Below, in pieces: positions 27,985 to 36,965 of a DNA stretch of 64,000 bases. The stretch covers positions 62,001 to 126,000 of the forward strand of contig CAVVEG010000001.1 of assembly GCA_963747255.1 (NCBI GenBank). The letters are read 5' to 3'. Below the pieces are notes generated by a model. It saw nothing but the letters and a program-made list of their open reading frames with translations. It did not search any database and was not told the DNA's origin. Each line of letters begins with the position of its first letter. Position 1 is the stretch's first letter. The DNA is from CAIYRG01 sp963747255 (lineage in GTDB: Bacteria > Pseudomonadota > Alphaproteobacteria > Micropepsales > Micropepsaceae). A program made the translations under genes and the position numbers.

Positions 27985-28911
27985 TTACGGCAGAGTACGA
28001 GCTACGCGAAAACCCGAGAGGGTGGAATAATCATATTCGCGGCTCTCCCCCTTGCTGCCCGTGCGGGCCGCAGACCGGACAAAGATCGGCAGATTGTCCC
28101 ACGATCCCCCGCGAATAACGTGCTTGCTGCAATCGCCGCCTGTCATCCAGGCGCTCCCGTCCGCAGGGGCGCCAACATAGCTGTCATGCCAGCAATCGGC
28201 GGTCCACTGCCAGGCATTGCCCATGACGCCAAAGAGGCCAAACGGATTGGCCGTGAAGCTTTCGACATCGGCGAGATAGCGATAGTCGAAATCGCTGCCG
28301 CAACCATTGCAATTTGCCTGACCGTGGCCAAGCGTATCACCCCACCATCGCGCAGTCGTCGTACCCGCCCGGGCGGCGTATTCCCATTCCGCTTCGCTGG
28401 GCAATCTGTATGGGCCCGCTCCGTTCACCAGCCCGGGCCGGGCTTCGCGTACTTTGCGGTTGAGCCAGGCGATATAAGCCTGTGCATCGCTCCAGTTGAG
28501 ACACACGGCCGGCCAGTGCGGTGGTTCGCCGACATAGGGCGGATGGGCAATACCCTTACCCGGTGAACGCCAGCCCAGATCCAGCAAGCTGTCGCAGGGT
28601 TGCGGTTGATACGCCGTCTCCTTCAGGAATTCCAGGAACTGCTCGCTCGTGACATCGAATTTTCCGAGAGCAAATGCGCGCACTGTGACCGGATGCCGGG
28701 GGCCTTCCGAGTCGAACCGCCCGGTTTCATTGACCGGACTCCCCATCGTGAATGTTCCGGCAGGAATCGCGACCATCACCGGACATTCCGTACACTCCTG
28801 GAACTCGCGATCCTGCTGGTTGGAACTTTCTGCTCCCGAGAAACAAAAAAGCGCGACAATCGCCACAGCAATCATCAAGTTCTGTTGTCCGGGGTTTGCA
28901 CGACTGCGCAT
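27985..28911 (-). CDS. Secreted sulfatase-modifying-factor (FGE-fold) domain protein
   Basis: From the ATG at 28911 this gives 308 residues: a signal peptide or anchor (LMIAVAIVALFCFSGA) and one FGE-sulfatase domain with IPAGTFTMGSP, ALGKFDVTSEQFLEFL, YRLPSEAEWEYAARAG, FGLFGVMGNAWQWTADCW and VIRGGSW followed by GFRVAR. True formylglycine-generating enzymes carry a cysteine pair just before the GFR motif. Here that stretch (FVRSAARTGSKGESREYD) has no cysteine, so sulfatase activation is unlikely and the protein may be a sugar-binding or other oxygenase-like relative. It is divergent from the DUF2147-hpnN pair. The longer start at 28968 is possible. Confidence 0.82.
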   Translation of the reverse strand: MRSRANPGQQNLMIAVAIVALFCFSGAESSNQQDREFQECTECPVMVAIPAGTFTMGSPVNETGRFDSEGPRHPVTVRAFALGKFDVTSEQFLEFLKETAYQPQPCDSLLDLGWRSPGKGIAHPPYVGEPPHWPAVCLNWSDAQAYIAWLNRKVREARPGLVNGAGPYRLPSEAEWEYAARAGTTTARWWGDTLGHGQANCNGCGSDFDYRYLADVESFTANPFGLFGVMGNAWQWTADCWHDSYVGAPADGSAWMTGGDCSKHVIRGGSWDNLPIFVRSAARTGSKGESREYDYSTLSGFRVARTLP

Positions 28912-29035
28912 TACAGATAAAAAGTAGTTCTTGAACGGGATCGCCGCAACCGTTCGCGACCGCGGCATCTCACCGATTGCTCATTCACATCGGCGACTCT
29001 ATGTTGCCGCCACACCTGAATTCAGGACCACACTA

Positions 29036-29569
29036 TTGAGACTGATCGCGGCAATAATCGGGCGGGCGCATCGGTCCGCCACCCACCTGCACGCTGGCAA
29101 ATTCCCGCTGTCGCTCGGGGTCGCGGCCTTTCTTTATCCGGCCATCGCCTTCGCCGCCGGGCCAGAGGGCGATTGGTGGGTCCATGACAAACAGGCGCGT
29201 ATACGGATCGCCGATTGTGCGGGCGCTCTTTGGGGGGTGATCTCCTGGGAAGCGAAGCCCGGTGTGGATGAGCACAATCCGGATCCCGCAAAACGGGGCC
29301 GGCCCATGCTGGGGGTCCCCATCATCCTCGGTATGAAGCCGGCAGGCGCGGATAAATGGAGCGGGTCGATCTATAATTCGGCTTTTGGGCAGACCGTCAA
29401 AGGCGGCATTTCGCTGGAAGCGCCCGAGACGCTGCGAATCACAGGCTGTGTTCTCGGTCTTCTCTGTGGCGGCGAAAACTGGACTCGTGCCGAGGCGGAC
29501 CCGGCTGGCGAGTCTTCGCAGGCGGACGCGCCTGAAGCAGTCTGCAAATCGGCGTCCGCAGGCCAGTAA
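29036..29569 (+). CDS. DUF2147 secreted protein coupled to hpnN
   Basis: A DUF2147 protein: after a hydrophobic leader (FPLSLGVAAFLYPAIAFA) come the family blocks GDWWVHDKQARIRIADCAGALWG (read in parts), GVPIILGMKPAGADKW and IYNSAFGQTVKGGISL, with paired cysteines in the second half. The start is uncertain: TTG at 29036 puts the leader near the N-terminus, while in-frame starts as far up as 28931 exist. Its TAA overlaps the ATG of hpnN by one base (TAATG), so the two are translationally coupled. DUF2147 proteins are small periplasmic beta-barrel-like proteins of unknown role; coupling suggests one in hopanoid or lipid transport. Confidence 0.75.
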   Translation: MRLIAAIIGRAHRSATHLHAGKFPLSLGVAAFLYPAIAFAAGPEGDWWVHDKQARIRIADCAGALWGVISWEAKPGVDEHNPDPAKRGRPMLGVPIILGMKPAGADKWSGSIYNSAFGQTVKGGISLEAPETLRITGCVLGLLCGGENWTRAEADPAGESSQADAPEAVCKSASAGQ

Positions 29570-32175
29570 TGGATCCAGGCTCTGCTTTCGAACATCTCGT
29601 GCGGTTTTCGCTTCTCTGGCGAAGGTCGGTCCTTTTTGTGCTTTTGGTACTTGCCGGGCTGGGTGGGATCTATGTCGCCCGCCATTTCGAAATGGATAGC
29701 CGCAGCGAGAATCTGATTTCCGAGAGGGTACCCTGGCGCCAGAACGAACTGGAATTCGACCGCGCCTTCCCGCAGCGCAACAACCTTACAATCGTGGTGA
29801 TCGACGGCGCCACACCCGAACGCGCCGACCAGGCCGCAGCGGCGCTGAAAGCTGCCCTCCTCAAGCATCCCGACCTGTTTCCCGTCGTGCGCGATCTCCA
29901 GGGCGATCCCTTTTTTGCGAAGAATGGGTTGCTGTATCTGCCGTTGCAGCAGGTTCGTGACACTACCTCCCAGCTTATTGCAGCGCAGCCGTTCCTCGGG
30001 CCGCTGGCAGCCGATCCCTCACTGCGCGGAGTGATGGATAGCCTCTCGACCGCACTCATCGGCGTCGAGCACGGTCAGGCCCCGCTGGATCAGCTTGCTG
30101 GCCCTTTCCGGCAACTCGCCGCTGTCTTCAACAAGGCGCTCGCGGGTCAGCCGGCCTTCATGTCCTGGCAGGGGATGCTTTCCGGTCATGAGCCCTCCCG
30201 CAGCGAGAAAATGCATATTCTTCAGGTGCAGGGTCGTCTGGACTATTCGCAACTGCAGCCCGGCGCTGCGGCCAGCGCGGCCATCCGGAATCTCGCGCGA
30301 GATCTTCAGCTCACACCCGCCAATGGCGTCTCCGTAAGGCTCACGGGTCCCGTTCCGATGGCCGATGAAGAGTTCGCCAGCGTAGCCGAACGCGCCCTTC
30401 CGATTGGTATACTGATGATGTCGGCGATTCTGCTGACGCTCTGGTTGGCGCTTCGCTCGGTAAAAATCATTGCGGCTATTCTCGTCACGCTGGTGTCCGG
30501 CTTCTTCATCACTGCGGCGGTTGGGCTCCTCCTCTTCGGTACCTTCAACCTGATTTCGGTGGCCTTTATTCCGCTTTTTGTCGGCCTGGGTGTTGATTTT
30601 CAGATCCAGTATGCCGTGCGCTATCGCGCCGAGCGTCATCTGCTGAAAGATCTCACACCGGCGCTCGTGCGCGCCGGAAGCAAGATCGGCCCTTCCCTTA
30701 CGCTTGCATCACTTGCCACGGCACTGTGCTTCTTCTCGTTCACGCCCACCGATTACATTGGCATTGCGGAACTTGGCGTGATTGCCGGAACGGGCATGGT
30801 CGTGGCGTTTCTTCTGACCGGCACAATGCTGCCCGTGATGCTTGCGCTGCTCGCACCGGAGGGTGAACAGGACGAGATCGGGTTCATGCGTCTTGCACCG
30901 GCCGACCGTTTCCTGCGCCGCCGCGCAGGCTTTGTTCTGGGGGGCTTCTCTCTGCTGATCATTGTCGGCGCTGCCCTGCTGCCTTATCTGCGCTTTGACG
31001 CCAATCCGCTGCATTTGCGCAATCCGCACGCCGAATCTGTCGCCACACTGCTGGATCTGATGCTGGATCCGCAAACCTCGCTCGACAAGATCGATGTTCT
31101 CCAGCCAACCCTTGGCGCCGCGCAGACACTGGCAGCGAAACTCTCGCCGCTTCCCGATGTGGGACAGGTGGCGACCCTGCAGAGCTTTGTGCCAGCCGAT
31201 CAGAAGGAAAAACTCACACTTATTTCCGATGCGCAGTCTCTGTTGGACGCGACGCTCAGCCCCATTGAAACAAAAGGACCGCCCAGCCGCGCCGAGACGC
31301 TCAGGAGCATCGCCGAAACAGAAAAGGCGTTGGACCGTATCACGACGACGGCCGCCGGGGCGGCGGCAGAAAGCGCCAGGCAGCTTTCCGCAACGCTGAC
31401 CCGGTTACAAAAGGCAGATGCCCGCGTGCTCGATGCGGCGGAACGTGCTGTCGTTCCGCCTCTCGAAACGACTCTCACCCGCGCCCGCGCGCTGCTTACG
31501 GCTCAGCCGGTTTCGCTGCAGACACTCCCGCAGGATCTGCGCCGCGACTGGCTCACGGCGGATGGACGCGCCCATGTCGAAATCTCCCCGAAATATCACG
31601 ACGATGCTTTCCTGGAAAACTTCGCGGCCGAAATCGAATCGATTGTGCCGCGCGCGACAGGAACGCTCGTGCTCATCGAGGAATCGCGCCATACCATCGT
31701 GCAGGCATTCCTGCGTGCCGGGGTTCTTTCACTGATTGCCGTGATTGCTCTGCTTGCTTTGCTGCTGCGGCGGCCACGCGATGTCGTGTTGACGCTTCTG
31801 CCGCTGCTCGCGATAGGCGTCCTTACTTTTGCGACCTGTGTTGTGGCAAGAGTTCACCTGAACTTCGCCAACATAGTCGTGCTGCCGCTACTGCTCGGCA
31901 TTGGCGTCGCATTCTCAATTTATTTTGTGATGTTCTGGCGTGGTGGAGGGCGCGACTTTCTGCAGTCCAGCCTGACCCGAGCGGTCATTTACAGCGCAGC
32001 CACCACCGCTTCCGGCTTTGGAGCCTTGAGATTTTCAAGCCATCCCGGCACCGCCAGTATGGGCGAATTGCTGATGATCTGTCTCGCCTGGACACTTGCG
32101 ATCACGCTCGTCGTCGTCCCCACGCTGCTGAACCGGGTGCACGCTCCGGCGCACACGACAGACCAAACCGGCTGA
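29569..32175 (+). CDS. hpnN: Hopanoid RND transporter HpnN
   Basis: An 868-residue RND/MMPL-type inner-membrane protein with a first transmembrane helix at about residues 20-38, a long periplasmic domain, a first membrane bundle around LPIGILMMSAILLTLWLALRSV and FIPLFVGLGVDFQIQYAVRY, a second periplasmic domain and a second bundle ending near residue 860. The segment SENLISERVPWRQNELEFDRAFPQ is typical of HpnN. HpnN moves hopanoids from the inner to the outer membrane in Rhodopseudomonas. It is coupled to DUF2147 upstream and convergent with hpnM across a bidirectional terminator. Confidence 0.93.
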   Translation: MDPGSAFEHLVRFSLLWRRSVLFVLLVLAGLGGIYVARHFEMDSRSENLISERVPWRQNELEFDRAFPQRNNLTIVVIDGATPERADQAAAALKAALLKHPDLFPVVRDLQGDPFFAKNGLLYLPLQQVRDTTSQLIAAQPFLGPLAADPSLRGVMDSLSTALIGVEHGQAPLDQLAGPFRQLAAVFNKALAGQPAFMSWQGMLSGHEPSRSEKMHILQVQGRLDYSQLQPGAAASAAIRNLARDLQLTPANGVSVRLTGPVPMADEEFASVAERALPIGILMMSAILLTLWLALRSVKIIAAILVTLVSGFFITAAVGLLLFGTFNLISVAFIPLFVGLGVDFQIQYAVRYRAERHLLKDLTPALVRAGSKIGPSLTLASLATALCFFSFTPTDYIGIAELGVIAGTGMVVAFLLTGTMLPVMLALLAPEGEQDEIGFMRLAPADRFLRRRAGFVLGGFSLLIIVGAALLPYLRFDANPLHLRNPHAESVATLLDLMLDPQTSLDKIDVLQPTLGAAQTLAAKLSPLPDVGQVATLQSFVPADQKEKLTLISDAQSLLDATLSPIETKGPPSRAETLRSIAETEKALDRITTTAAGAAAESARQLSATLTRLQKADARVLDAAERAVVPPLETTLTRARALLTAQPVSLQTLPQDLRRDWLTADGRAHVEISPKYHDDAFLENFAAEIESIVPRATGTLVLIEESRHTIVQAFLRAGVLSLIAVIALLALLLRRPRDVVLTLLPLLAIGVLTFATCVVARVHLNFANIVVLPLLLGIGVAFSIYFVMFWRGGGRDFLQSSLTRAVIYSAATTASGFGALRFSSHPGTASMGELLMICLAWTLAITLVVVPTLLNRVHAPAHTTDQTG

Positions 32176-32191
32176 ACGATGAACACAAAAT

Positions 32192-32213
32192 CGGGGAGCC
32201 GAAGCTCCCCGTT
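32192..32213. terminator. Bidirectional terminator between hpnN and hpnM
   Basis: CGGGGAGC and GCTCCCCG pair around a GAA-containing loop, with GTTT on one side and, read from the other strand, GATTTTG. It lies between two convergent genes and can serve both. Confidence 0.8.
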
Positions 32214-32245
32214 TGGTTCATTGCATTAACGGTAGTCCGTTGTGT

Positions 32246-32872
32246 TTACTGACCGGCCATTTGCTTTTCGACCATCTCGTTCAGCTTTTCGACCAGACCG
32301 GAAGGGCCGAGCTTTTGAACCGTGGCGGCAAAATCGGCGCGACGCAGAGCCAGCTGGCTGATGTTCCCGTTCAGATAGATGTCCACGATCTTCCAATGCC
32401 CGTCCACCGGGTGCATTCGGTAATTGAACGGCACTGCATTGCCATCGGAGCCGACCAGCCTGGACTCCACGATCTTGTCGTCGCTGCGGGGTTTGGCTTC
32501 CGGTTCGACCACGAATTGCTCGCCGCTGAAATGCGAAAAATTCTTGGCATAATTGACCAGCGTCAGACGCTCGACAGCATCAACCAGGGCCTTGCGGTCC
32601 GGTTCGGAAATTCCCGACCAGGATGGCCCAACCGAAAGTCGCGTCATTTCCGAAAGATCGAAGGCCGACTCGGTTGCCGGTTTCAATTCGCGAAAGCGCC
32701 CCTGAATGCCAAGTTCCTTGCCGCGTTTCATCGTGTCCACAAGCGCCGCATAGAACGACTTGATTTCGCGAACGGCAGGATCGAGTGGCGAATCGGCAGC
32801 AGAAACCGGAGCGGAACCCACCGACACCGCTACAGCAATAGCGGAAGCAAAACCGAACAGTATTTGTCGCAA
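32246..32872 (-). CDS. hpnM: Hopanoid-associated MlaC/Ttg2D-like protein HpnM
   Basis: A 208-residue periplasmic protein with a signal peptide (residues 1-25, ending VSAA). The MlaC-like lipid-binding fold is recognisable in the blocks FDLSEMTRLSVGPSW, LVNYAKNFSHFSGE, YRMHPVDGHWKIVDIYLNG and NISQLALRRADF. MlaC relatives carry phospholipids across the periplasm. HpnM is the version conserved in hopanoid loci and probably works with HpnN in hopanoid trafficking. It faces hpnN and lies 154 bases beyond the polyprenyl synthase gene on the same strand. Confidence 0.9.
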   Translation of the reverse strand: MRQILFGFASAIAVAVSVGSAPVSAADSPLDPAVREIKSFYAALVDTMKRGKELGIQGRFRELKPATESAFDLSEMTRLSVGPSWSGISEPDRKALVDAVERLTLVNYAKNFSHFSGEQFVVEPEAKPRSDDKIVESRLVGSDGNAVPFNYRMHPVDGHWKIVDIYLNGNISQLALRRADFAATVQKLGPSGLVEKLNEMVEKQMAGQ

Positions 32873-33026
32873 GTATGATCCCCTGTCGAAGCAAATGAGG
32901 CAACGGCAACCAACATGGGGTCACCCGGCCTGTCAAGCAAGCCACCTTCACCAACTCGCAATGGAACTCGGCGAAATAGCCGGATTTGTTAGTAATACTA
33001 ACGGCTTGCAGATCGCAGTTCAGGGA

Positions 33027-33971
33027 TCACGAGTCTCTGAACAGCAGATAATCCGCGAGCCTTCTCAGATTCGCGCCTTTTTCACCATAGGGTTCCACAT
33101 GCTCCGCGCAGGCCGCGGCGAGCTGTCGCGCCTGCTGTTTGGCCCCTTCGGTTCCCAGGACCGACAAGAGAGTGGCCTTTCCCTGACTGGCATCTTTGCC
33201 GGTTTTCTTCCCGGCGGTTTCCGTTGATCCCAGCGCATCCAGCAGATCATCGGTAATCTGAAACAGAAGGCCGATATCACGGGCATAATTGCGAAGCCGT
33301 TCCTGATCTTCCGGTCCGGCGGCCGCAAGGACGGCCGCCGATTCGCAGCAGAATTCGAAAAGCGCCCCGGTCTTCATCCGTTGCAACACGACAATCTGTC
33401 CGAAATCGAACCGGCTTTGGGCGGCTTCCATGTCGATCATCTGACCGCCGACCATGCCGTCATGCCCGGCCGCACGCGCCAGACGGAAAACCAGTTCACA
33501 GCGGATTTCGGGCAATGGATGAGTTTCCCTGGCCGCCAGGATGCCAAAGGCCAAACTTTGCAAGCCATCCCCGGTTAAGACAGCGGTCGCTTCATCAAAC
33601 GCTATATGTGTGGTCGGACGTCCGCGACGCAGGTCGTCGTCGTCCATGCAAGGAAGATCGTCATGCACAAGAGAATAGGTATGGATTGCCTCGATTGCGG
33701 CGGCGACCCGCAACGCCTGCGCGTGCTCCACCTCAAACAACCTCGCGCAGTTGAGCACCAGGAATGGCCTCAGGCGTTTCCCGCCGGCGAATACCGCATA
33801 CCGCATCGCTTCCAGAATGCGCCTGTGAAGGCCGTGTGGCTGAGGCAATACCTGCTCCAGAACGGTATCCACTTCCCGCGCCGCCGAGTGCATCTCCGTG
33901 CGAAACTCTTCGAACCCCTCGTCCGGCGAGCCTGCAAGGCGGATTTGTCCGGAAAAGCTGGGTGCGGTCAT
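33027..33971 (-). CDS. ispA: Farnesyl/geranylgeranyl diphosphate synthase
   Basis: From the ATG at 33971 this encodes a 314-residue trans-prenyltransferase. The first aspartate-rich motif is DDLPCMDDDDLRRGRPT and the second DDLLD; GGKRLRP and the KTG segment are also present. It condenses isopentenyl diphosphate with allylic diphosphates, and in this locus most likely supplies farnesyl diphosphate for squalene and hopanoid synthesis. Short-chain members of this family usually have about 300 residues. A longer in-frame start adds 37 residues of low quality. It diverges from ispH with 232 bases between the starts. Confidence 0.9.
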   Translation of the reverse strand: MTAPSFSGQIRLAGSPDEGFEEFRTEMHSAAREVDTVLEQVLPQPHGLHRRILEAMRYAVFAGGKRLRPFLVLNCARLFEVEHAQALRVAAAIEAIHTYSLVHDDLPCMDDDDLRRGRPTTHIAFDEATAVLTGDGLQSLAFGILAARETHPLPEIRCELVFRLARAAGHDGMVGGQMIDMEAAQSRFDFGQIVVLQRMKTGALFEFCCESAAVLAAAGPEDQERLRNYARDIGLLFQITDDLLDALGSTETAGKKTGKDASQGKATLLSVLGTEGAKQQARQLAAACAEHVEPYGEKGANLRRLADYLLFRDS

Positions 33972-34203
33972 GGTCCTACCGGTTTCTGCAGAAGTCTTAT
34001 TGTTCCATTGCTTTCGGCCTTTCGCAAACCGGCGAATCCCGTCACCCGGCAGACGCTTGACTGAACCCTGCTTTTGCCGCAATGCCCTACGCCAATGTCA
34101 AGCCGCCGCCGGGTGTGTGCTTCAGATTGCATCGCGGTTGAATCTGGCGGAATGTCTGCAGGATGAAAGTCAGATCAATGCCGGATCCGTTGCAGGGCTC
34201 GTT

Positions 34204-35133
34204 ATGATGCGCGTCGTTCTTGCCCAGCCGCGCGGCTTTTGCGCAGGGGTAGTCCGCGCCATCGACATTGTCGAACGCGCCCTGGAAAAATTCGGGCAGC
34301 CGGTCTTTGTTCGCCATGAAATCGTGCACAACCAGCATGTCGTGCAGTCCCTGAAGGAAAAGGGGGCACGTTTCGTTGAGGGCCTCGATGAAATTCCCGA
34401 CGGGGCCGTCACGGTATTCAGTGCGCATGGGGTTGCCGAATCCGTCGTCCGCGAAGCCCACGCGCGGACCTTGCCGGTGATTGATGCAACCTGCCCACTT
34501 GTGTCCAAAGTTCACTCCCAGGCAAAGCACTACGTTGCCCAGGGCCGCACGTTGATTCTCATTGGTCATCAGGGCCATCCCGAAGTCGACGGAACCATGG
34601 GGCAGGTCCAGGCGCCGGTCTATCTTGTCTCTTCACGCGAGCAGGTCGAGCAACTGCAGATTCCGAACGACACGCCGATTGCCTATGTGACGCAAACGAC
34701 GCTCAGTATCGATGATACCCGAAACATCATCGATGCCCTGGTCGCGCGTTTTTCCGACATCCAGGGTCCCGATATTTCAGATATTTGCTACGCCACCCAG
34801 AATCGTCAGTCTGCTGTACGAAAACTGTGCAAGGTTGCCGACATTGTTCTCGTGGTCGGATCGAAGAACAGCTCGAATTCCAATCGTCTGCGCGAGATTG
34901 GCGAGGAAGAGGGAATCCCGACTTACCTGATTGCGGACGCGAACGCTCTCGATCGGTCATGGTTCGAAGGCAAGCAGATTGTCGGATTGACGGCGGGGGC
35001 ATCGGCGCCCGAGGAACTTGTACTGGACGTTATTGGCGCGCTCCGTGCCATTGATGGCGACCTTCAGGTTTCACAGATGGACGGGCTCGAGGAGCACGTT
35101 GAATTTCGCCTACCACCTGAACTGAGGGCCTGA
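34204..35133 (+). CDS. ispH: 4-hydroxy-3-methylbut-2-enyl diphosphate reductase IspH
   Basis: A 309-residue (4Fe-4S) enzyme of the last step of the MEP pathway, making IPP and DMAPP. All three cluster cysteines are seen: in QPRGFCAGV, DATCPLVSKVH and DICYATQNRQ. The histidine motifs (RHEIVHN, FSAHGV, GHQGHPEV) and the SKNSSNSNRL substrate loop are also intact. Two adjacent ATGs at 34204 and 34207 are possible starts, and upstream in-frame sequence does not look coding. The placement next to polyprenyl synthase and hopanoid genes suggests dedicated precursor supply; a second ispH copy may exist elsewhere. Confidence 0.94.
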   Translation: MMRVVLAQPRGFCAGVVRAIDIVERALEKFGQPVFVRHEIVHNQHVVQSLKEKGARFVEGLDEIPDGAVTVFSAHGVAESVVREAHARTLPVIDATCPLVSKVHSQAKHYVAQGRTLILIGHQGHPEVDGTMGQVQAPVYLVSSREQVEQLQIPNDTPIAYVTQTTLSIDDTRNIIDALVARFSDIQGPDISDICYATQNRQSAVRKLCKVADIVLVVGSKNSSNSNRLREIGEEEGIPTYLIADANALDRSWFEGKQIVGLTAGASAPEELVLDVIGALRAIDGDLQVSQMDGLEEHVEFRLPPELRA

Positions 35134-35201
35134 CGACGCAACTCACTTTTCGGGATCGCAGTACCAGTTCCAACCAAACACCAATCCGGGGAAACGTTCG
35201 C

Positions 35202-36350
35202 GTGGGAATACCGCTTTCGCAGGCAATCCGTATCGGCGCTTACGTTGCAAAACAGCACCTCACGAGGCGCAAGCGCTATCCTCTGGTTCTGATGCTTGAA
35301 CCGCTGTTCCGCTGCAATCTTGCATGCGCCGGCTGCGGCAAGATCGATTACCCGGACGAAATTCTCAACCAGCGCCTCAGCGTTGCCGAATGCATGCGGG
35401 CAATCGATGAATGTGGTGCGCCCGTCATCTCCATAGCGGGGGGCGAGCCGCTGCTCCACCGCGAACTCTCCGAGATTGTGCGCGGCTTTCTCGCCCGCCG
35501 AAAAATCGTGATTGTCTGCACCAACGCGCTGCTGCTTGCCAAGAAAATCGACCAGTACAAGCCACATCCTGACTTCAACTGGTCGATTCATCTCGATGGT
35601 GACCGGGAGATGCACGATCATTCCGTCTGTCAGGACGGCGTCTATGATCGCGCCGTTGAGGCGATCCGGCTGGCGAAATCGAAAGGTTTCCGGGTCAGCA
35701 TCAATTGCACCCTGTTCAATACCGCCGACCCGCCGCGCGTGGCGAAATTCCTCGACGAAGTGACCGCGCTCGGGATCGATGGGATCACCGTCTCGCCGGG
35801 CTATGCCTATGAGCGCGCGCCGGACCAGGAGCATTTTCTCAATCGCGAGAAAACCAGGCAGCTCTTCCGCGGAATACTTTCGCGTGGGCGGGGCGGAAAG
35901 AAATGGCCCTTTACCCAGTCTGCCATGTTCCTCGATTTCCTGGCGGGCAATCAGACCTATCACTGCACCCCATGGGGCAACCCAACCCGTACTGTTTTCG
36001 GCTGGCAGCGTCCCTGTTATCTGCTCGGCGAAGGGTACGCCGAAACATTCCGTGAACTGATGGAAGAAACGGATTGGGACAGCTATGGTGTCGGCAATTA
36101 CGCGAAATGCGCCAACTGCATGGTCCATAGTGGTTTCGAAGCCAGTGCGGTGATCGACAGCGCAAACCGTCCGTTCACGGCACTGAAAGTCATGGCGCGC
36201 GGAGTGCGCACCGATGGACCGATGGCGCCCGATATCCCACTCGACAAGGCGCGGCCGGCCAAATTCGTCTTTTCAACGCATGTCGAGCGCAGGCTCGCCG
36301 AAATCCGGGCCGGCAAGTCGCCCTCCGAGCATGTCGAGGCAGCGGAATAG
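35202..36350 (+). CDS. hpnH: Adenosylhopane synthase HpnH (radical SAM)
   Basis: A 382-residue B12-independent radical-SAM protein. The cluster motif C-x3-C-x2-C is at Cys38, Cys42 and Cys45 (FRCNLACAGC), followed by the GGEPL SAM-binding motif and the HpnH-specific WSIHLDGDREMHD and YAKCANCMVHSGFE segments. HpnH adds the 5'-deoxyadenosyl radical to diploptene, giving adenosylhopane, the first step of C35 hopanoid side-chain extension. It starts with GTG at 35202, 68 bases after ispH. Its 3' end overlaps the 3' end of hpnG on the other strand by 78 bases. Confidence 0.94.
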   Translation: MGIPLSQAIRIGAYVAKQHLTRRKRYPLVLMLEPLFRCNLACAGCGKIDYPDEILNQRLSVAECMRAIDECGAPVISIAGGEPLLHRELSEIVRGFLARRKIVIVCTNALLLAKKIDQYKPHPDFNWSIHLDGDREMHDHSVCQDGVYDRAVEAIRLAKSKGFRVSINCTLFNTADPPRVAKFLDEVTALGIDGITVSPGYAYERAPDQEHFLNREKTRQLFRGILSRGRGGKKWPFTQSAMFLDFLAGNQTYHCTPWGNPTRTVFGWQRPCYLLGEGYAETFRELMEETDWDSYGVGNYAKCANCMVHSGFEASAVIDSANRPFTALKVMARGVRTDGPMAPDIPLDKARPAKFVFSTHVERRLAEIRAGKSPSEHVEAAE

Positions 36351-36962
36351 CGAAGCGAAGGCTACCCGCGTTTCACGCCCAACCCGGAGCAGCGCCCCGA
36401 TCTGGTCCGGCCGCTTCAACAGCGAAAACAGGACCGCGCGGTAGTCGACCGTTCCGTGTTCCGTGACCGCCACAAGCGCAGCGGCCGGAAGTTCAGTCGC
36501 GGCCGAATCCGCGACCGCGCGTAAACACGCGAAGGGAACCCCCCTGCGCTGCGCAATTTCCGCTGCGATGTGCGATTCCATATCGGCGGCCAACGCGCCG
36601 GTTCTGGCGTAGAGCCGGGATTTCTCCGACGCATTCTGCAGTACGAACGGGGTCCCTGCGATCGCGCCCGTCACCGCATCGGGCAAGCGCCGCCGCAGCC
36701 CGCCGCTCCAGCCTGGATCGGTCGCGATCGTTGCGCCCTCTGCGATGATCTCCGAAGCGACGATGCAGGCGCCCGGATGCAAGTCGGGCGACAGCGCGCC
36801 GCAAATTCCGAAGCTGATGATCCCGCGCACTTCCCTCTCAAGTGCTGCACACAGTTTGCGGCGCAAAATCGCGGGCCTGCCACCGCAACTGATCGTGCAT
36901 ACCTCAGGTCCGGCAGCAATCCGCGCCTCCCGCCTCAACCCTGTCACCGCAATGATGCACAA
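36273..36962 (-). CDS. hpnG: Hopanoid nucleoside phosphorylase HpnG
   Basis: A 229-residue protein of the purine/uridine phosphorylase superfamily with VTGLRREARIA at the start, FGICGALSPDL, and ADMESHIAAEIAQRRGVPF carrying the substrate-binding Met-Glu. HpnG removes adenine from adenosylhopane, giving phosphoribosylhopane or ribosylhopane after HpnH. The GTG at 36962 is one base after the shc stop, so it is the last gene of the long minus-strand hopanoid operon. The last 26 codons lie antisense to the end of hpnH. Confidence 0.92.
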   Translation of the reverse strand: MCIIAVTGLRREARIAAGPEVCTISCGGRPAILRRKLCAALEREVRGIISFGICGALSPDLHPGACIVASEIIAEGATIATDPGWSGGLRRRLPDAVTGAIAGTPFVLQNASEKSRLYARTGALAADMESHIAAEIAQRRGVPFACLRAVADSAATELPAAALVAVTEHGTVDYRAVLFSLLKRPDQIGALLRVGRETRVAFASLFRCLDMLGGRLAGPDFGEPALDMR

Positions 36963-36965
36963 CGA

